Below, one piece after another: positions 46,060-57,949 of a stretch of 64,000 nucleotides of DNA. Every line of letters begins with the position of its first letter. Positions within the stretch are counted from its first letter, which is position 1. Origin of the DNA: Piper betle (Eukaryota; Streptophyta; Magnoliopsida; Piperales; Piperaceae); assembly GCA_033002965.1 (NCBI GenBank), contig JAURVB010003318.1, positions 1 to 64,000 on the forward strand. Direction: 5' to 3'. The position numbers were made by a program, and so were the translations under genes. The notes beneath the pieces are model-generated. The model ran no database searches. It was not told where the DNA came from and saw only the letters and a list, made by a program, of their open reading frames with translations.

Positions 46060-49000
46060 GAGCAATGAGATGATAATTTATAAGAGCACAGAAGAGAATA
46101 TCAGAGTCTTCTTCAAGTCAATTGGATTAATTTTCCAACCACTCATGAGACTGCACAGAGTTAAATGCAAGTCTAAAATTCTTCCAAGTCTCGCTCCCAT
46201 GTAGAACATGACTGAGAGCATCGACTTTGCACCACTGATTGTTATTTATAGCTATGACTAGGTGTAACTAAATTTTAAGCCAATTTGAATAAGGAAAATC
46301 TATTGATGAATTCAAATGAATTTAAAATCATTACAAAGATTATGTACTAATGCTTCACAATCAATTTTAAGGCATTATAAATTTTACATTCAAAACACAT
46401 TCTCGAAAATACGAAATTGATGTCGATGTTCAATCTGGATTGTTGAGAATATCTTCAAACCTTGCAAATTAAACTATTGAGAACTGTTTCATCATCAGCA
46501 CACATTAGTTATTAGCTACTTGAGATGATAATTATATAGAAAAGCACAGAAATCTAAATGAAATAATCCATTGAAGTCTTTCTTAATCAAGTCAAAATTG
46601 AGTTTAATTATAATGAAAGAATTCGTGAATCTAAAAAGACAGTATTTATGAAATGGCAATCGATGAATCTATAAGGGCTATTCAAAAATATAAAACCTGT
46701 AAGTGAATAGGAATTATCAACACGTCAATGACTTAATTGCTAGAGCACGAGAGTTCAAAGCTCTTCGAGTATTGACTTTGCTAACCATTATCTAGTAGCT
46801 GCTAACCGGAGCAGTTTGATTGGATTGATTAATTAATAGTTTATTGACTAGGTCTAAACCCAAATTGATATATTATTTTACACTAATTAATACTTACTAT
46901 TCATCAATCAATATACAAACTGTTTACTTATCAACTACTTTATAACATCTAATTATAAATTTGTTGCATTGTAGATACATAAATTCAAGATGAAATAATT
47001 GATAATTAACTCGGAACTAGAAGCAGAATTAAAGCCATGTCCTATTCAATACCACAATATTTGCATAAAATAATCCAATTTAAAATCGAATCTTGTTTAC
47101 AAGTGGAATTCAATTCTAAAATAAAAATAGTTTAAATAGAAGCGTTCAATTCTTTATTTTTAAAAATTGATAATAACATTTAATTATTTTTTATCAATAA
47201 TTATTCAACTAATAAGAATTATTTTTTTATTCTTATTAATTTGATCTTCTTACATGTGTTTCTTGGCATTGTCTTTTTCAGTGTTGGGAATTGTATTTCA
47301 AAGTAAAATTCAATTTAAATAGAGAGTCAACTTATAAATTCTACCTTGAAGTTAAAATCCAATTCAGAAATGAAATCAGTATAATAAAAAAATTCATTAA
47401 AAAATTAGTTTAAAATTATAATAAATATTTTCAATATTTGGAAAATATTCAACTTAATTGTTCAATCCTAATTAACATTTTAAGCCATTTAGAATAAGGA
47501 AATTCTTATTTGAAGTGGATCCAAAAATCATTTTAAAATTTCATTTTGAATAAAATTTAAACATTTAAAATACAATTTATATTTATAATTCTAATTGAAT
47601 ATTGAATTATGCTTTTATAATTAGATTTCAATTTTAAATACTAAATATTCAATTCTAGATTTTGGCATTCTTTTCACACATCTCAAATTTCGATTATTTT
47701 GAATGAAAGATTAATTTTTGTTTGATTTGGTTCAATTTTGGTGAAAATTCAGTTTAATTTGTGTTACTGTAATAGCCCTTAACTTAATTAATCTAGTATC
47801 CATGACCATCTAGAGCTAAGATTCCATATAATAATAGGAATATATCTATTTATCTTCAACTTGGTTAGTGACTATTGAAGAGATGACTTAAGACCGTCAT
47901 ATTGTGCATAAGCTGAGTCATTACATATAGTATTAGACCCAAATCGGGACTATTTTAGATGATGGTCTCAACTAAGGGCTTAAGCTATATCACTGGCCTT
48001 GGGCCATGTAGGATGTAGGCTAGGCCGTGATAACAAGCCATCTTTAAGAATTTTGAGGACCAAATTTTTTAAGGTGTGTGGATTATGATAGTCTTCAATT
48101 TAGTCCTATATCCAATACCTCTTAAGATAAGATTCGATATGATCGTGGGGATATGTCTTTTGATCTTCAATTTAGTTAATGTTGAACTGAATAACTTAAG
48201 TTCATCATGTTGCACTTGAGCCAAGTCTATGAAATCTATGAGTCATCATACTCACCCTTATAATTAGTCTCCTGTTTAATACTTATTGGATAGAGATCCG
48301 ATATATTTATAGAAATTATTATAGTTATAGATCTTCAACTTTAGTTAACAGTTTTATAGAGATATAGAGATGATTAGGACCATAAATTTACACTTAGACT
48401 GCATAGCACATTTTCTTTGCATGTTAATTCTTGTACATATGGCAACTACATCATATCATTTATTACTTTGTAATGATCAACATATTAGTATGCAACAACA
48501 TACCAATCAAGGTAGAATAATATGCTATGAAGATTGTGACTAATCTCTTTAATTTTATATTTAGTCCATGGGAGATTTGATATTGAGGTTTTCTATCGAG
48601 GAGCCCAACTGCCTAGTTGGCATGAAAACATCATGACTTGACTCAAGTCAATGGCAATCTTGGTCACCCGAGTTATTTGGAAAAAAATCTTAGTCAATGA
48701 GAGGTCAAGTAAGTTTTAGAAAATCATATGCATAGATATAAACTCTAATTTGATATGTAACCTTCATTTCATCAAATAATGACATAGTATATAATAATTT
48801 AATATCTCAAAAATAAATTTCTATTTTAAAGATAAATTTAACTCAACGAGATAAACAATAATCATATAATTTATTTTTTATTATGTTTTATTTTGATTAG
48901 TTGAATCTCTTCATCAGAGGTCAACTAATTTTATGTTATAATGAATTACCTTATTTTTTGTTTTTATTATATTTTAATTAGTCGAATCTCCTACTTTTCA

Positions 49001-49258
49001 TTAGAGCCCAACCTTTAGGTCCCTAGAGTAGATGTGAACTTGACATGGGAGTCGGGAGAGATAGATTTAAATTTTAAAAATAAATTTTCATTTTTTATCT
49101 TATTAAATAATGAGATAGATGATAATTAAATATATTTTAGAGATAAACTCTTATTTTTATCTCATCTTAAATGATAATCACATAATAAGTTAGAGATGGA
49201 TTTATTTTAAAGATATACACTAATTATATTTTTTTATTTTGATTTTATTTTGTTGTAT
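46060..49258. other. AT-rich spacer unique to the second block, no gene
   Basis: 3.2 kb between LRR-C and block D2 has no counterpart between LRR-A and D1, so it was either inserted here or deleted there. No frames over 60 codons are of interest. Loosely related repeats, each starting AAGAT(T)C(C/G)(A/G)ATAT and followed by GATCTTCAA(C/T)TTAG, begin near 47818, 48126 and 48294. A third diverged copy of a D-block stretch (GAGCCCAAC...CATCATGACTTGACT...GGCAATCTTGGTCACC) lies at about 48598-48668. Confidence 0.5.
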
Positions 49259-50540
49259 TTTGATTGGCTGATTCTCATGCTTATCTCATGCGAGCATTTA
49301 GTTCCCCTTTTATTAATAAGGGTAGATAAGAGTAGATATAGATTGCAATAGTCAATACTAAAATGAGAAATTTTCACTCAGAAATTAATGACATCTAATC
49401 AAAATGCAAGCAGATTTGAATAATAATGTTTATTATGATGGACAACATCAAATTTTCTCTTCGCATAAATTTTTATCTGAATGTCATATGTATCTTTCCA
49501 AACTTGAAAATTAAGTAAGGTTGGTCACAAGGTACAGTTGTCTTGATATTTAATTAAGGGACTTGACTTGACTAGCTCCTAAATGAAGTCGACACCAATT
49601 TAATATCACTAGTATTTGTGATCAATCTAGTATAGAAAATTGAGCATTCACATATAGACTTTTGTTTGATTAGGATAAAATAAATGAAAAATATAAGAAA
49701 TCCACATGGTAATTAATGTAAAAAATAAGTCCCATTAAAAGTTCATATCCATCAATTTTTCCTTTTATAAAAAACACAAGTGAAAGGGGAAAATTTTTGC
49801 GAAGAAGTTTTATATTTCATATTTACATCATAAATATAACTCTATATAAATTATAACTCTTTTCAATATGAAACAAACAATGTCTTAATGAATTTCCATT
49901 CGAAATCAAATGAAAATTTCCACATGATAGGCAAATAAGTATCTAGTCAATGGGAGACACCCGATATTAAGGTTCCCTACAATGGAGCCCAACAGGCATC
50001 AAAACATCATAACTTAACTTGATCAAGTCAATGGCAATCTTAGTCACCGAACTATTACCTCTCCCAAGCAATATAGGTTCTTTTCAATAAATTAAATATC
50101 ATATGGATATTAATTCGGGTAACTCTTAATTTATTTTGATGTGATAAATGAACGTGTCTATACTATAGTTTTAAATACCGAATCCTACCACTTTTTCATG
50201 TGCCCAACTTTTTAATATGAAACTTTTACAAAATCTTTTTTTTTGTTGAAAATCCCAATATTTTGACTGATATTTAATAAAATATAATTACAAGGGAAAT
50301 CAATATAAGTAGCTTATTTTAAGTAATGTTGTAGGAATATATTGCATAAATTATTGATATGTAACGTTCAGAAGCAGATGCTACATAAGCGAGAATATAT
50401 AGAGTGTCGTCACGCCGATGCTAGTGTGCAGACACTACAAAACCTACTCTTATTAATAAAAGGAGAACTCAATACTGGCCCGAGATTAAAAGTAGGAGAA
50501 TCAGCCAATCAAAATACAAGAAAATATTAAAAAATCAATA

Positions 50541-50745
50541 AAAATACCTTCTATAGGCTCACGGGTTCAAATCTCGGTAATTTGTTTTTTTAAATAATAA
50601 CAATAAAAATATTTTCAATGTAGAAGATCATGGGTTAGAATCTCACTAACCTTAATTTCTTAAAAAAATTGATAAAAATATATTTATCGAGTAGAAAGTC
50701 ACGGGTTTGAGTCCAAGCTAACCTCAACTTATAACTTCCTACTAA
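50541..50745 (+). repeat. SINE-like modules with tRNA B-box motifs, copy 2
   Basis: Three modules have B-box-like words CACGGGTTCAAATCTCGG (about 50560), CATGGGTTAGAATCTCAC (about 50629) and CACGGGTTTGAGTCCAAGC (about 50700). Each is followed by a T-rich then AATAAAAATA-type segment. Spacing is about 65 to 72 bp. No complete tRNA fold was found. Confidence 0.4.
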
Positions 50746-51038
50746 TAAGAGTTTGTCTAATTGTATTAAAAATAAAATAAAAAAATAAATCAAACAATTA
50801 TAATTAGTCTTTTCATTCAAATAGAGTATATCTCAAAAGTTAATCAAAATCTATATCTAAGATATTAAGTTATTATAGTTTATTTTATTATTTAATATGT
50901 ATAAGATTAAAAAAGAAAAGAAAACAAAAAATAAGTTGTTGAAAAGAAAACAAAAGTACCACTACCCGCTTCATTCCCCCACTCCCCCCCCTAAACTCCG
51001 CGCTCACCTGCAAGCTGTCGCGTGCACGAGGCCAGTTT

Positions 51039-51546
51039 GATGGCTAAAATGGAGAGCTGCTTCTAGGGTGCATTGTCATAAACAAGTTCCTATAAAATTC
51101 AAAGTTAAATTTTATATAATAGTTAATCTTTCAACACTACTCTGTGGAACAGAATGTTCAGCAGCAATGGAAATGCATATTGACAAAATGGGAGTAGTTG
51201 AGATGAGTGTTGATAGCAATGCGGAAAAATCCTTAAAGACTGAATTCCTAACAACACTATTTGTTCCTAATTAACGCTCGTGCAAATTGAGAAGAAAATG
51301 AGAGAACATAGGTTGCGTTGGTTTGGGCATGTGTAAAGTTATCCTTCAGATGTTGTTGTTAAAAGATAAACATGTCATTTTGTCAATGTATTAAAAGAGG
51401 ACATGGTGAACCTAAAAGAATATAGATAGACAATAAGAAAATATATGGAAAAATTGGACCTTAATGCTAATATGGTATATGATAAGAGGAAGTGGAAGGA
51501 AAAAACCTGTAACCCCGACCTCAATTCTTTGGGATCAGGAGGATGA
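51039..51546 (+). mobile_element. RTE-type LINE 3' remnant, copy 2
   Basis: Same insertion as 13769-14943, left with only the 3' third: the region after GGCTAAAATGGAGAGCTGC, then RLRWFGH, then AACCCCGACCTCAATTCTTTGG and a GATGATGATGAT tail. The right flank ATATTGATGTCAAA is identical to copy 1, so the element was already in place before the block was duplicated. Its left part was deleted in this copy. Confidence 0.85.
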
Positions 51547-52124
51547 TGATGATATATTGATGTCAAAATATATTTATAATATTCAATAAAATATTTTATT
51601 ATAATTTTAGAAATGGATTGAATCTGGTTCAACCCTGAACTAAATATACCCTTTACTGGCTATCAATCTAGTATGATAACCTATATGGTATTTAAAATTA
51701 TAGTCTATACATACCCATAGTTTTGTACATGAGACTTGCTAATAAATTGAAGGATAGTAAAGTAATTACTCATAGCAATAATTTTTTTATACTAAATTCT
51801 TGTATACAAGTTTTAGTACATTTATTAGGAGAAATTTTAAATCCTTACATGTATGGAAAACATGACCAGTACATTATCATTTGATTGATTTATTTTATGG
51901 ACAATATTAAGAAGTGCTCCAGCCTATTCCCTTAAGTGCGCTACTTTTAGTTTCAGCCTTAAGATCAAATCTCACGGCCTGTTTGGCCTTATTAATCTTA
52001 TTTTAAACCTAGCAATGTTAAGGGATGAACCTCTTCATCTTCACTCCTCTTGTTTGTTTTCCTCAGTATCCCATTGCAGTCATTTAAGAATTCAGATATG
52101 CTACAAAGGAGCTTTTGGTGTCTA

Positions 52125-52345
52125 CTGCGACGCATCGCCTAGGCACCCAACACACCACAAATCTAAGCCTCTAAATTCACATTAAAGGGTATTTTGATAT
52201 TGACAGTTTTTATTTACTTGGGTGATATCTGTAAAAACCTAAAACAATTATTAATTATATGATTAGTCCCTATCACAATTATAAAAAAATTAAGTTATAT
52301 AAATCCAAAAGGGCGTGCGTTGGGTACCTAGGCGATGCATCACCA
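52125..52345. mobile_element. MITE-like inverted-repeat element, copy 2
   Basis: Left arm CGCATCGCCTAGGCACCCAA (from about 52131) and right arm TTGGGTACCTAGGCGATGC (about 52320-52338) are reverse complements with one mismatch. The interior is AT-rich and non-coding, as in 15515-15728. Confidence 0.55.
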
Positions 52346-52747
52346 CAGGCGCCCAAGCTTGACTATAAAAAGGGTATTTTTTAGCAAAGGTGTTTCATTA
52401 TATTTGTATCTTCCATCACTTTCTTCTCGATCTCAACTTGGCATACGAAGGAGATTAGGACATGGGGTAAAGTGCTGTGGTCTCTCTCCACGTTTGTTAA
52501 AGATCCGTGGAGAAGTTCTCGTTTAACTTCAATTAAACGTGAAAAAAGGTCTCCACTCTTTGTTCACGTTTTCTTCAAAATTATTATTACTATTATTATT
52601 ATTTTCAAAATAATCATCTTTTTCACACAACATTTCTACTGTATTAAGAAGAAGAGAAAGTGCAAGGATGTAGCACACCTCTGTTAGCGAAACTGTGGGT
52701 GGCATAGTTTTATCATCTAGAAATCCAGATAATATCAAAATTCGATT

Positions 52748-53939
52748 TTGTGATGATGAGCTAGCAGGCCCCGAATTCTATTTTCTTGAATTATTTCTAT
52801 TACAATTTCCTAGACTGTAGAGAAAGATCCTCCAACTTCCTTGTAAGTGAAATTTAGAGAAGGGAAATTACAAGTGTTTGCAAAATACAAAATAGCTTTA
52901 AACTTTAGTATTACAAAGTATATCAGTAAGCCAAGGACATCCTCTTAAGATTATAATACTTATATATTCAGTGCCCATTTATTTTTATTCTTCCCACCAC
53001 AAATATGTACCCTCATTGTAGTAGATGCTTAACATTAGCTAGGACATCACAAAAAATCACTAGCCACTATTATAATTATGAAATATACACATGGAATTTT
53101 CATTTTTTATAGCAAAGGGATTAAACAGACTCCCCAACCGGATAATAAGGGAGCGGATTATGACATGATGACAATGATGATGGCAACAATGATGATGAAA
53201 ATGACATCATGCAAACATTGAAAATGAGATCATAAATTTGAAAGCTTCCATCAAAATTATGTATGTGAATCAACAAAGCAGGATTGACTATTAGTAAAAT
53301 TGCTTTTTCTATGTTACCTACAAATATAAATAATTCTTAGTCCTTTCCAATGTCCCCAAACCATGTACATAGTAACAAGTAATAAATCATGTACGCAGTA
53401 ACAAGTATGTACACACCAAAAACAAATACTAAACAATTTCAGACAAATGTGGGTCCACACCTTTTCGCTTATATGTATAAGTCCTCGGCTTTAAGATTGA
53501 ACAATGCTTTTTCCACAACTATTATCCATAACAATATAAAACTTATCCATTCTGTACTTTCAAAACACCAATCTGATGATATCCAAAAATATTAATTAGT
53601 AATAATTTCTGAAAAAGAAAATATTTGCAAGACTATTGAAAACCACCCAAACACTTGGCCAAGGTGGAAAAATTAAAATGACTATATTGAAGTTCACAGT
53701 CCATCTTCTATATTGAAGCAATTCAGTTCCAGCATATATACAAACAAATAAACATGTACCTTGTGACATGAACAATAATACAAAAAAACCTAATATAGGA
53801 ATCTGATTATTGGTTCCTCCTCAAAAGTCAATAGAATTTATTCAGAGTCACAGAAAATGGCTAAACAAAGAATTACACAAATGAATAAACCATAGTTTGA
53901 CCCATCATTTTTCAATAAGAATAGAGCCCCATAAACTTA
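52748..53939. other. Spacer, no gene seen
   Basis: AT-rich sequence after D2. A run of GATGATG-type words lies at 53158-53210. The downstream (C-terminal) exons of the glycosyltransferase would be expected here, but I could not recognise them. Confidence 0.45.
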
Positions 53940-54918
53940 AGATGCCACTTTAGAAAAGAAGCTAAGTCATGTGAGAAACCAATACCTTCTTCCCACTAGC
54001 ACGCCAAGTCTAAACTCCAATCTAAGGTTTTTTGTGAATGCTATTGACTTTGTTTGCAATTGCAAACATACCGCCAATCTCACAAAGAAGATCCTTATAG
54101 TAAGTATCATTTAACAGCAGAAGACGAGACATAGCATCAACATCATCTGACGTAGATATCCTCCCCCTTTAAGGACCGGGTAAATTTAACATTAAATCAT
54201 GTCACAAGAAGTTCATCTAAATAAACAAACTAAGTTCTAATCTTGAACCATTTTACACCAAGACAGCAAATTATCATTCCTCCTCTTTAGTGCTTGTTGA
54301 GATGGAAATATGCATGTAAAAAGCAATTGGCAAATTCAACTTGCCCGCTAATTAATATAAAAGATGTTCTAACATTCCTTGAGAAAATGCAAAATCTGGA
54401 ATGAAAATATGTGAACTATAAACGTTACACATTAAAACTCATTTGGAGAACCTAACATGGTGGTTGAACATAAATTCATGAAGAACTGTGAAGTAAAACA
54501 TAAAAATAAAAATAAAAATAACAACATCAAAAACAACAACAATAATAATAATAATAATTAACAATAATAATTACTCACTATGCTTAATCCCTGATAATGA
54601 GATCCATGGTGTAGGAATGACCATACACCACACCCATCATAAACTTCATATACACGAAAGGGTTCACCTTCATCTCTTTCATTACTCGCAGTGTTAATTT
54701 TTTCAGCTTTTTTAGCACTACGGTGAATATCATCCCATGAACCAAAGCTTATCTTAGTTCTTTCTTCAAGCTACATAGACCAATAAAGAGTTTCACATTG
54801 ACATCCTTAAAACTCCCCAAATACAAAACCCATTCTGTAAATGCTCACCTCATCCAGTTCATGTCTTTCATGTTCTTGTACAATTTCTACTTCTCGAAGA
54901 TTTACCCAGTCCAACTGT
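53940..54918 (-). pseudogene. GT4-type glycosyltransferase pseudogene GT-II, exons below the LTR element
   Basis: Below the LTR element, the interrupted exon continues with EIVQEHERHELDEVSIYRMG, FKDVNVKLFIGLCSLKKELR and VYEVYDGCGVWSFLHHGSHY, and ends at a donor near 54581. An intron with the family microsatellite (54505-54565) follows. The next exon (about 53950-54175) reads RISTSDDVDAMSRLLLLNDT, YYKDLLCEIGGMFAIANKVN and SIHKKP, where the usual PWIGFQSW is broken by two stops (P, stop, IGV, stop, TW). These features match At4g01210/At5g04480-type enzymes of about 1,000 residues. The gene was already dead, or died independently of the insertion. Confidence 0.82.
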
Positions 54919-54923
54919 GTAAT

Positions 54924-55251
54924 TGGTGTGATCTTCCTTCCCCAATTCGACGACAAGCTCCTTCCCTTTGCCTTGCTTGCTCCCCTGCCTCGATGGCGCC
55001 ATGGAGAAGAAGACCTGCAACGGAATTCAGCTGGAGCTTGATGGATCGAGATAGTGGATGGAGAAGGGAGCAGAAGAGAATTCTGGCTCCCTTGGCGATC
55101 TCCTGAAAAGTCGGACTGGAAACAACAATAACAACAAAACAAGAATTCAATTTCATCAAAAGTGTTCTGTTACAACTTCATGCTCTGTTTTATACCCTGT
55201 TTTCCCATCCCGTCCTCTGTTATCCCGCCAGCTCTCCCTTTATTCATACCA
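54924..55251 (-). repeat. 3' LTR of the host-gene-carrying element
   Basis: 328 bp. It is identical to the 5' LTR except for one missing A (about 55160). It contains the same internal ATG frame (MAPSRQGSKQGKGKELVVEL) as the 5' LTR. Confidence 0.93.
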
Positions 55252-55266
55252 AATACCCCCCCAATG
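55252..55266 (-). other. Polypurine tract
   Basis: The minus strand reads CATTGGGGGGGTATT directly before the 3' LTR, the expected primer site for plus-strand DNA synthesis. Confidence 0.8.
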
Positions 55267-55384
55267 AAAAACAACCTTGCCCTCAAGGTTGCTAAAGCAT
55301 TAAAAGGCTACAAAAATTACTCTTCTGATTGACATGCTGGCGGTAAAGAGGATTGGATCTGAACACCAGCTGCTACCGAAGCCG

Positions 55385-55646
55385 ACCAGAAACTCACAGA
55401 CTTGAACAGAGCAGATGACATTAACGCTCCCCAAAACTTGCTGATGACATTAACATGTTGGCCTCTTTGCAAGTTAAATTGCAGCAGCACCTGATACTTG
55501 GACAAGTTCATCAATAAGATCGACATTCAAAACACCAAGAATAAATCCAGCACCAATTCCTTGAATTTTATAACCAGGCTTTCCACCCGAAAGAACTGCA
55601 CTTTCTCTTTTGCCTTTTGAACTGCACCCTTCATGCCTCTAGCTGG
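55385..55646 (-). pseudogene. Captured O-acetylserine(thiol)lyase (cysteine synthase) fragment
   Basis: Cysteine synthases are PLP enzymes of the last step of cysteine synthesis. The first piece, [14 protein letters not shown], is in frame with the PS1-like part. After an internal deletion and a one-base shift come [20 protein letters not shown] and [18 protein letters not shown] second deletion joins VS to GAAAI, then a stop and LAKRP. A third jump gives SFGER and SSALFKSV, the family C-terminus. In the family these blocks are separated by tens of residues, so this is a patchwork from the second half of the protein. The PLP lysine lies in the missing N-terminal half. No introns are present. 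It cannot make an active enzyme. Confidence 0.85.
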
Positions 55647-56927
55647 AATAATTTGCCCGTAATTGGAATTATGGAGAAGTATCAGTTTCAAGCCCTTGGC
55701 AATCGTTCCGGCCTTCGGCGTTGTTCTCACAGTAGGCAAGTGGTAGCAATAGTTTTTCCTCATAGCTGCTGCTGCGTCCAAAGCACACCAGGTTGGACCT
55801 CTAAGACTACTGTCAGCCCATAAAAATCTCTTGGAGAATTGATTGACCAGGCTTTCCCTAAAATCCTTTGCAGTCTCACCGATTAACCCCTCCGCCATTG
55901 CTTTTATTGTTAGAGTAATGGCCTTTGTGAGGAGGACTATCTGCTCATCGTTTTTAAGCTCCTTGAAAAGAAGGGCACACTCGAGTATATGATCTCCTGC
56001 TGTTGGGCTGACAATCTCCATGAAGTCACCACATTTAGAAAACGGTATTGGTTTATTAGCGCGACTTCCATCACTTAACCAGGAGCGAGGAGAAGCAGGA
56101 GGAGTAGGCGCTATAGACACACTTTCGGACGAGCTTTGTACATGAATCCACCAACTTGTTTTCACCATGCAGTCTTCAATCTGCTGCAATGAGGAAGAAG
56201 CATCTTCATCCTTTCGAAACCAGCTAGCCTTTCTCTTTAGGCAATCTAGTTCTCTTATCACCATTCTTGGTATGATGAGATGTGTCCCTTTGATTCCTTC
56301 CAATAACTTCAGCGACTTTCTGGACTCTTCGTCAAGGAGACAGCTCGCATCTACCACCCTGTTCCATTTCTTCCTGTATTCTCCCGTTTTAGCATAAGCC
56401 TGATCCACTGAACGATTATCATCCCCATGTTTATCAATTCTGCTTTGTGTGCAGCTGTTAAAATCAGTAGACTTGCCAGCAACATTCACAATTGAACTTA
56501 CTCTGCTTTCGCTCTTAGAATTCACAATGAGAGATTGAAAGGGAATTCTCTCATATTTTCTACTGTTGTCCTTATCTAAAATCATTTGGTTTTGCTTATC
56601 ACCCAGCCGTGTTGCTTTGTGGGAGTGTGAAACAGATGGAGTCATGTTTTCTTTATCAGATGGGAAGTAATCAGATGAGGATAGTGGCGAGTCGTTGAAA
56701 TCCAGATGCTTGGACGGTGGAAGCTCTAACTTCAGGTTCTCCTTCAGTTTTGATTTCAACCTTGCAACAAGCGTTGGTGTCATGTTTTCTTTATCGGAAA
56801 CAAATGACTCTTCCTCATTGACCTGCCCTGAGAAGAGAACCTTGCAGAGTGTTTCCTCAACTCTTTTGCCACTACTCGTAACTCGTCTATTTTCGTCATT
56901 CTCCTTTTCTGATCCAATAAAAACCAT
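55527..56927 (-). CDS. Captured PARALLEL SPINDLE 1-like PIN-domain fragment (466-codon open frame)
   Basis: This frame of 466 codons has no stop. Residues 1 to about 180 are low-complexity with two [12 protein letters not shown] motifs (residues 44-51 and 90-97). Residues 185 to about 425 form a PIN domain: [69 protein letters not shown], then [19 protein letters not shown] and [10 protein letters not shown]. This matches the C-terminal half of plant PS1-type FHA-PIN proteins, which set spindle orientation in male meiosis II. The N-terminal FHA domain is absent. The PIN position usually written TNDVTLKIKAM reads [11 protein letters not shown], so an acidic residue is lost. Residues 428-441 are O-acetylserine(thiol)lyase and the tail is out of frame. 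No introns. Whether it is translated is unknown. Confidence 0.72.
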   Translation of the reverse strand: MVFIGSEKENDENRRVTSSGKRVEETLCKVLFSGQVNEEESFVSDKENMTPTLVARLKSKLKENLKLELPPSKHLDFNDSPLSSSDYFPSDKENMTPSVSHSHKATRLGDKQNQMILDKDNSRKYERIPFQSLIVNSKSESRVSSIVNVAGKSTDFNSCTQSRIDKHGDDNRSVDQAYAKTGEYRKKWNRVVDASCLLDEESRKSLKLLEGIKGTHLIIPRMVIRELDCLKRKASWFRKDEDASSSLQQIEDCMVKTSWWIHVQSSSESVSIAPTPPASPRSWLSDGSRANKPIPFSKCGDFMEIVSPTAGDHILECALLFKELKNDEQIVLLTKAITLTIKAMAEGLIGETAKDFRESLVNQFSKRFLWADSSLRGPTWCALDAAAAMRKNYCYHLPTVRTTPKAGTIAKGLKLILLHNSNYGQIIPARGMKGAVQKAKEKVQFFRVESLVIKFKELVLDLFLVF

Positions 56928-57065
56928 CCCACTATTTTTTCTTCACTCCCAATTTTGACCTTAATGAGGCTAGCCAAATTATGCCTTCGGGACGTCGAGG
57001 AATCTCTACGTTCCACGCTTGCAAGAGTAATGCGTTCATCTCTTTCAGTCAAAACCTGCCCTATA
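56921..57065 (-). other. Unidentified linker between SET and PS1-like parts
   Basis: About 48 codons continue the SET frame (GQVLTERDERITLASVERRD, then [20 protein letters not shown]). They match neither the SET family after GEPIV nor anything I know from PS1. This could be a fourth captured piece or a diverged part of the PS1-like source. The PS1-like reading starts in another frame at 56927. Confidence 0.4.
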
Positions 57066-57067
57066 AC

Positions 57068-57919
57068 AATTGGCTCCCCACATTTATATGGACGATCCAC
57101 CACCAGCTCAACTGCACCTTCTCTAGCAGTCAGCATTGCCTTGCAATTGCTTCTGTATGCGAGTAGTGGAGGGCCCATAGGAACCAAAGCAAACCTACGA
57201 GCTAATGGCACTTTCTGCAAATGAACAACACAGGATTGAACGGCAACAAATGCTTGTTTAAAGATCTCAAAGGAGAAAGCTTCTGTAGGTATGTCATAAG
57301 GGTATTGCTGAAACAAGGAGCCTGCCATAAACCCCACCGTATCCAGCTCGTTATACTCTCTCTTAATGCCCTCAGCTCTCTCATCAACTTCAGCCTTAGT
57401 AGGACTTCCAGTTAAATAAGCAAGCTCTTCGTGAGACCATAGAAGTGGGGATTGCACAGCTAACTGCCCTCTCCCACGCTGCCGATCAAGTTCCCTGATG
57501 AAAGGATACCAGACAGATTTTTTTCCTTGCTTCTTTTCATACATGAGATACAGCGCCAAACATGCCAACTCTGATAGTTTATTAGTTGTCAGAAGCTCAG
57601 CAATTGTCTCATTTCCAAGAACTCTGTCCAGAGTAACAACCAACGAATTCGGAACCGAGAAAGCCACATCTCCTGCCTTGAGATTTTCACTGGCCCCATC
57701 AAAACCACCAGGCCCATTAAAATTGAAATCTAATTTGTCAAATTTGAAGCCTTTTTTCTTGCTTGAAGGTGTGCCATAGTCAAAATCACCATCCTCAGCC
57801 ACTTTGATTGATTTCCAGGAGGTGAGAAAATCCTCCTCTCCTTCAAGAAGTGTGATTCTCTTTTTTGTGTCAGCAGAAACAGGTGCCTCATTTTCTGCCA
57901 TCGCTTGTGACATTTGTGG
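57068..57919 (-). CDS. Captured Rubisco-methyltransferase-like SET protein fragment
   Basis: This is part of an open frame of 526 codons (56780-58360), fused in frame to gag. Residues 169-197 read ITLLEGEEDFLTSWKSIKVA. Residues 222-300 read GASENLKAGDVAFSVPNSLV, VLGNETIAELLTTNKLSELA and WYPFIRELDRQRGRGQLAVQ. Residues 310-431 read LTGSPTKAEVDERAEGIKRE, FMAGSLFQQYPYDIPTEAFS and ARRFALVPMGPPLLAYRSNC. It closely resembles the plastid SET family of At3g07670 (Rubisco LSMT-like). It breaks off at PYKCGEPIV, just before the conserved NYGF catalytic motif, and the stretch after residue 221 joins two distant parts. It lacks introns and cannot be a complete methyltransferase. Confidence 0.85.
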
Positions 57920-57949
57920 AACTAAAGCTGGAGATCTTGTTCGATCGTG

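Larger units (their letters stand above)
49259..52747. repeat. Duplicated block D2
   Basis: Second copy of block D without the gypsy-like insertion. 49259-49640 matches 3715-4087, 49640-50895 matches 11855-13040, and 51039-52747 matches 14418-16112. A C-rich segment of about 100 bp (about 50935-51038) replaces the 1.4 kb of D1 in between. It holds tRNA-like modules at 50541-50745, a truncated RTE at 51039-51546 and the MITE-like element at 52125-52345. Confidence 0.88.

Noticed and set aside
55617..55823. Plus-strand frames across the gene-carrying LTR element (also 56167-56397, 57498-57779, 58181-58453)
   Set aside because: Antisense shadows; the captured genes read clearly on the minus strand.
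55527..56927. Interpretation as a functional host PS1 gene
   Set aside because: It lies between LTRs, lacks the FHA domain and introns, and runs into cysteine synthase sequence.
57068..57919. Interpretation as a functional SET methyltransferase
   Set aside because: It stops before the catalytic NYGF region and is fused to gag.
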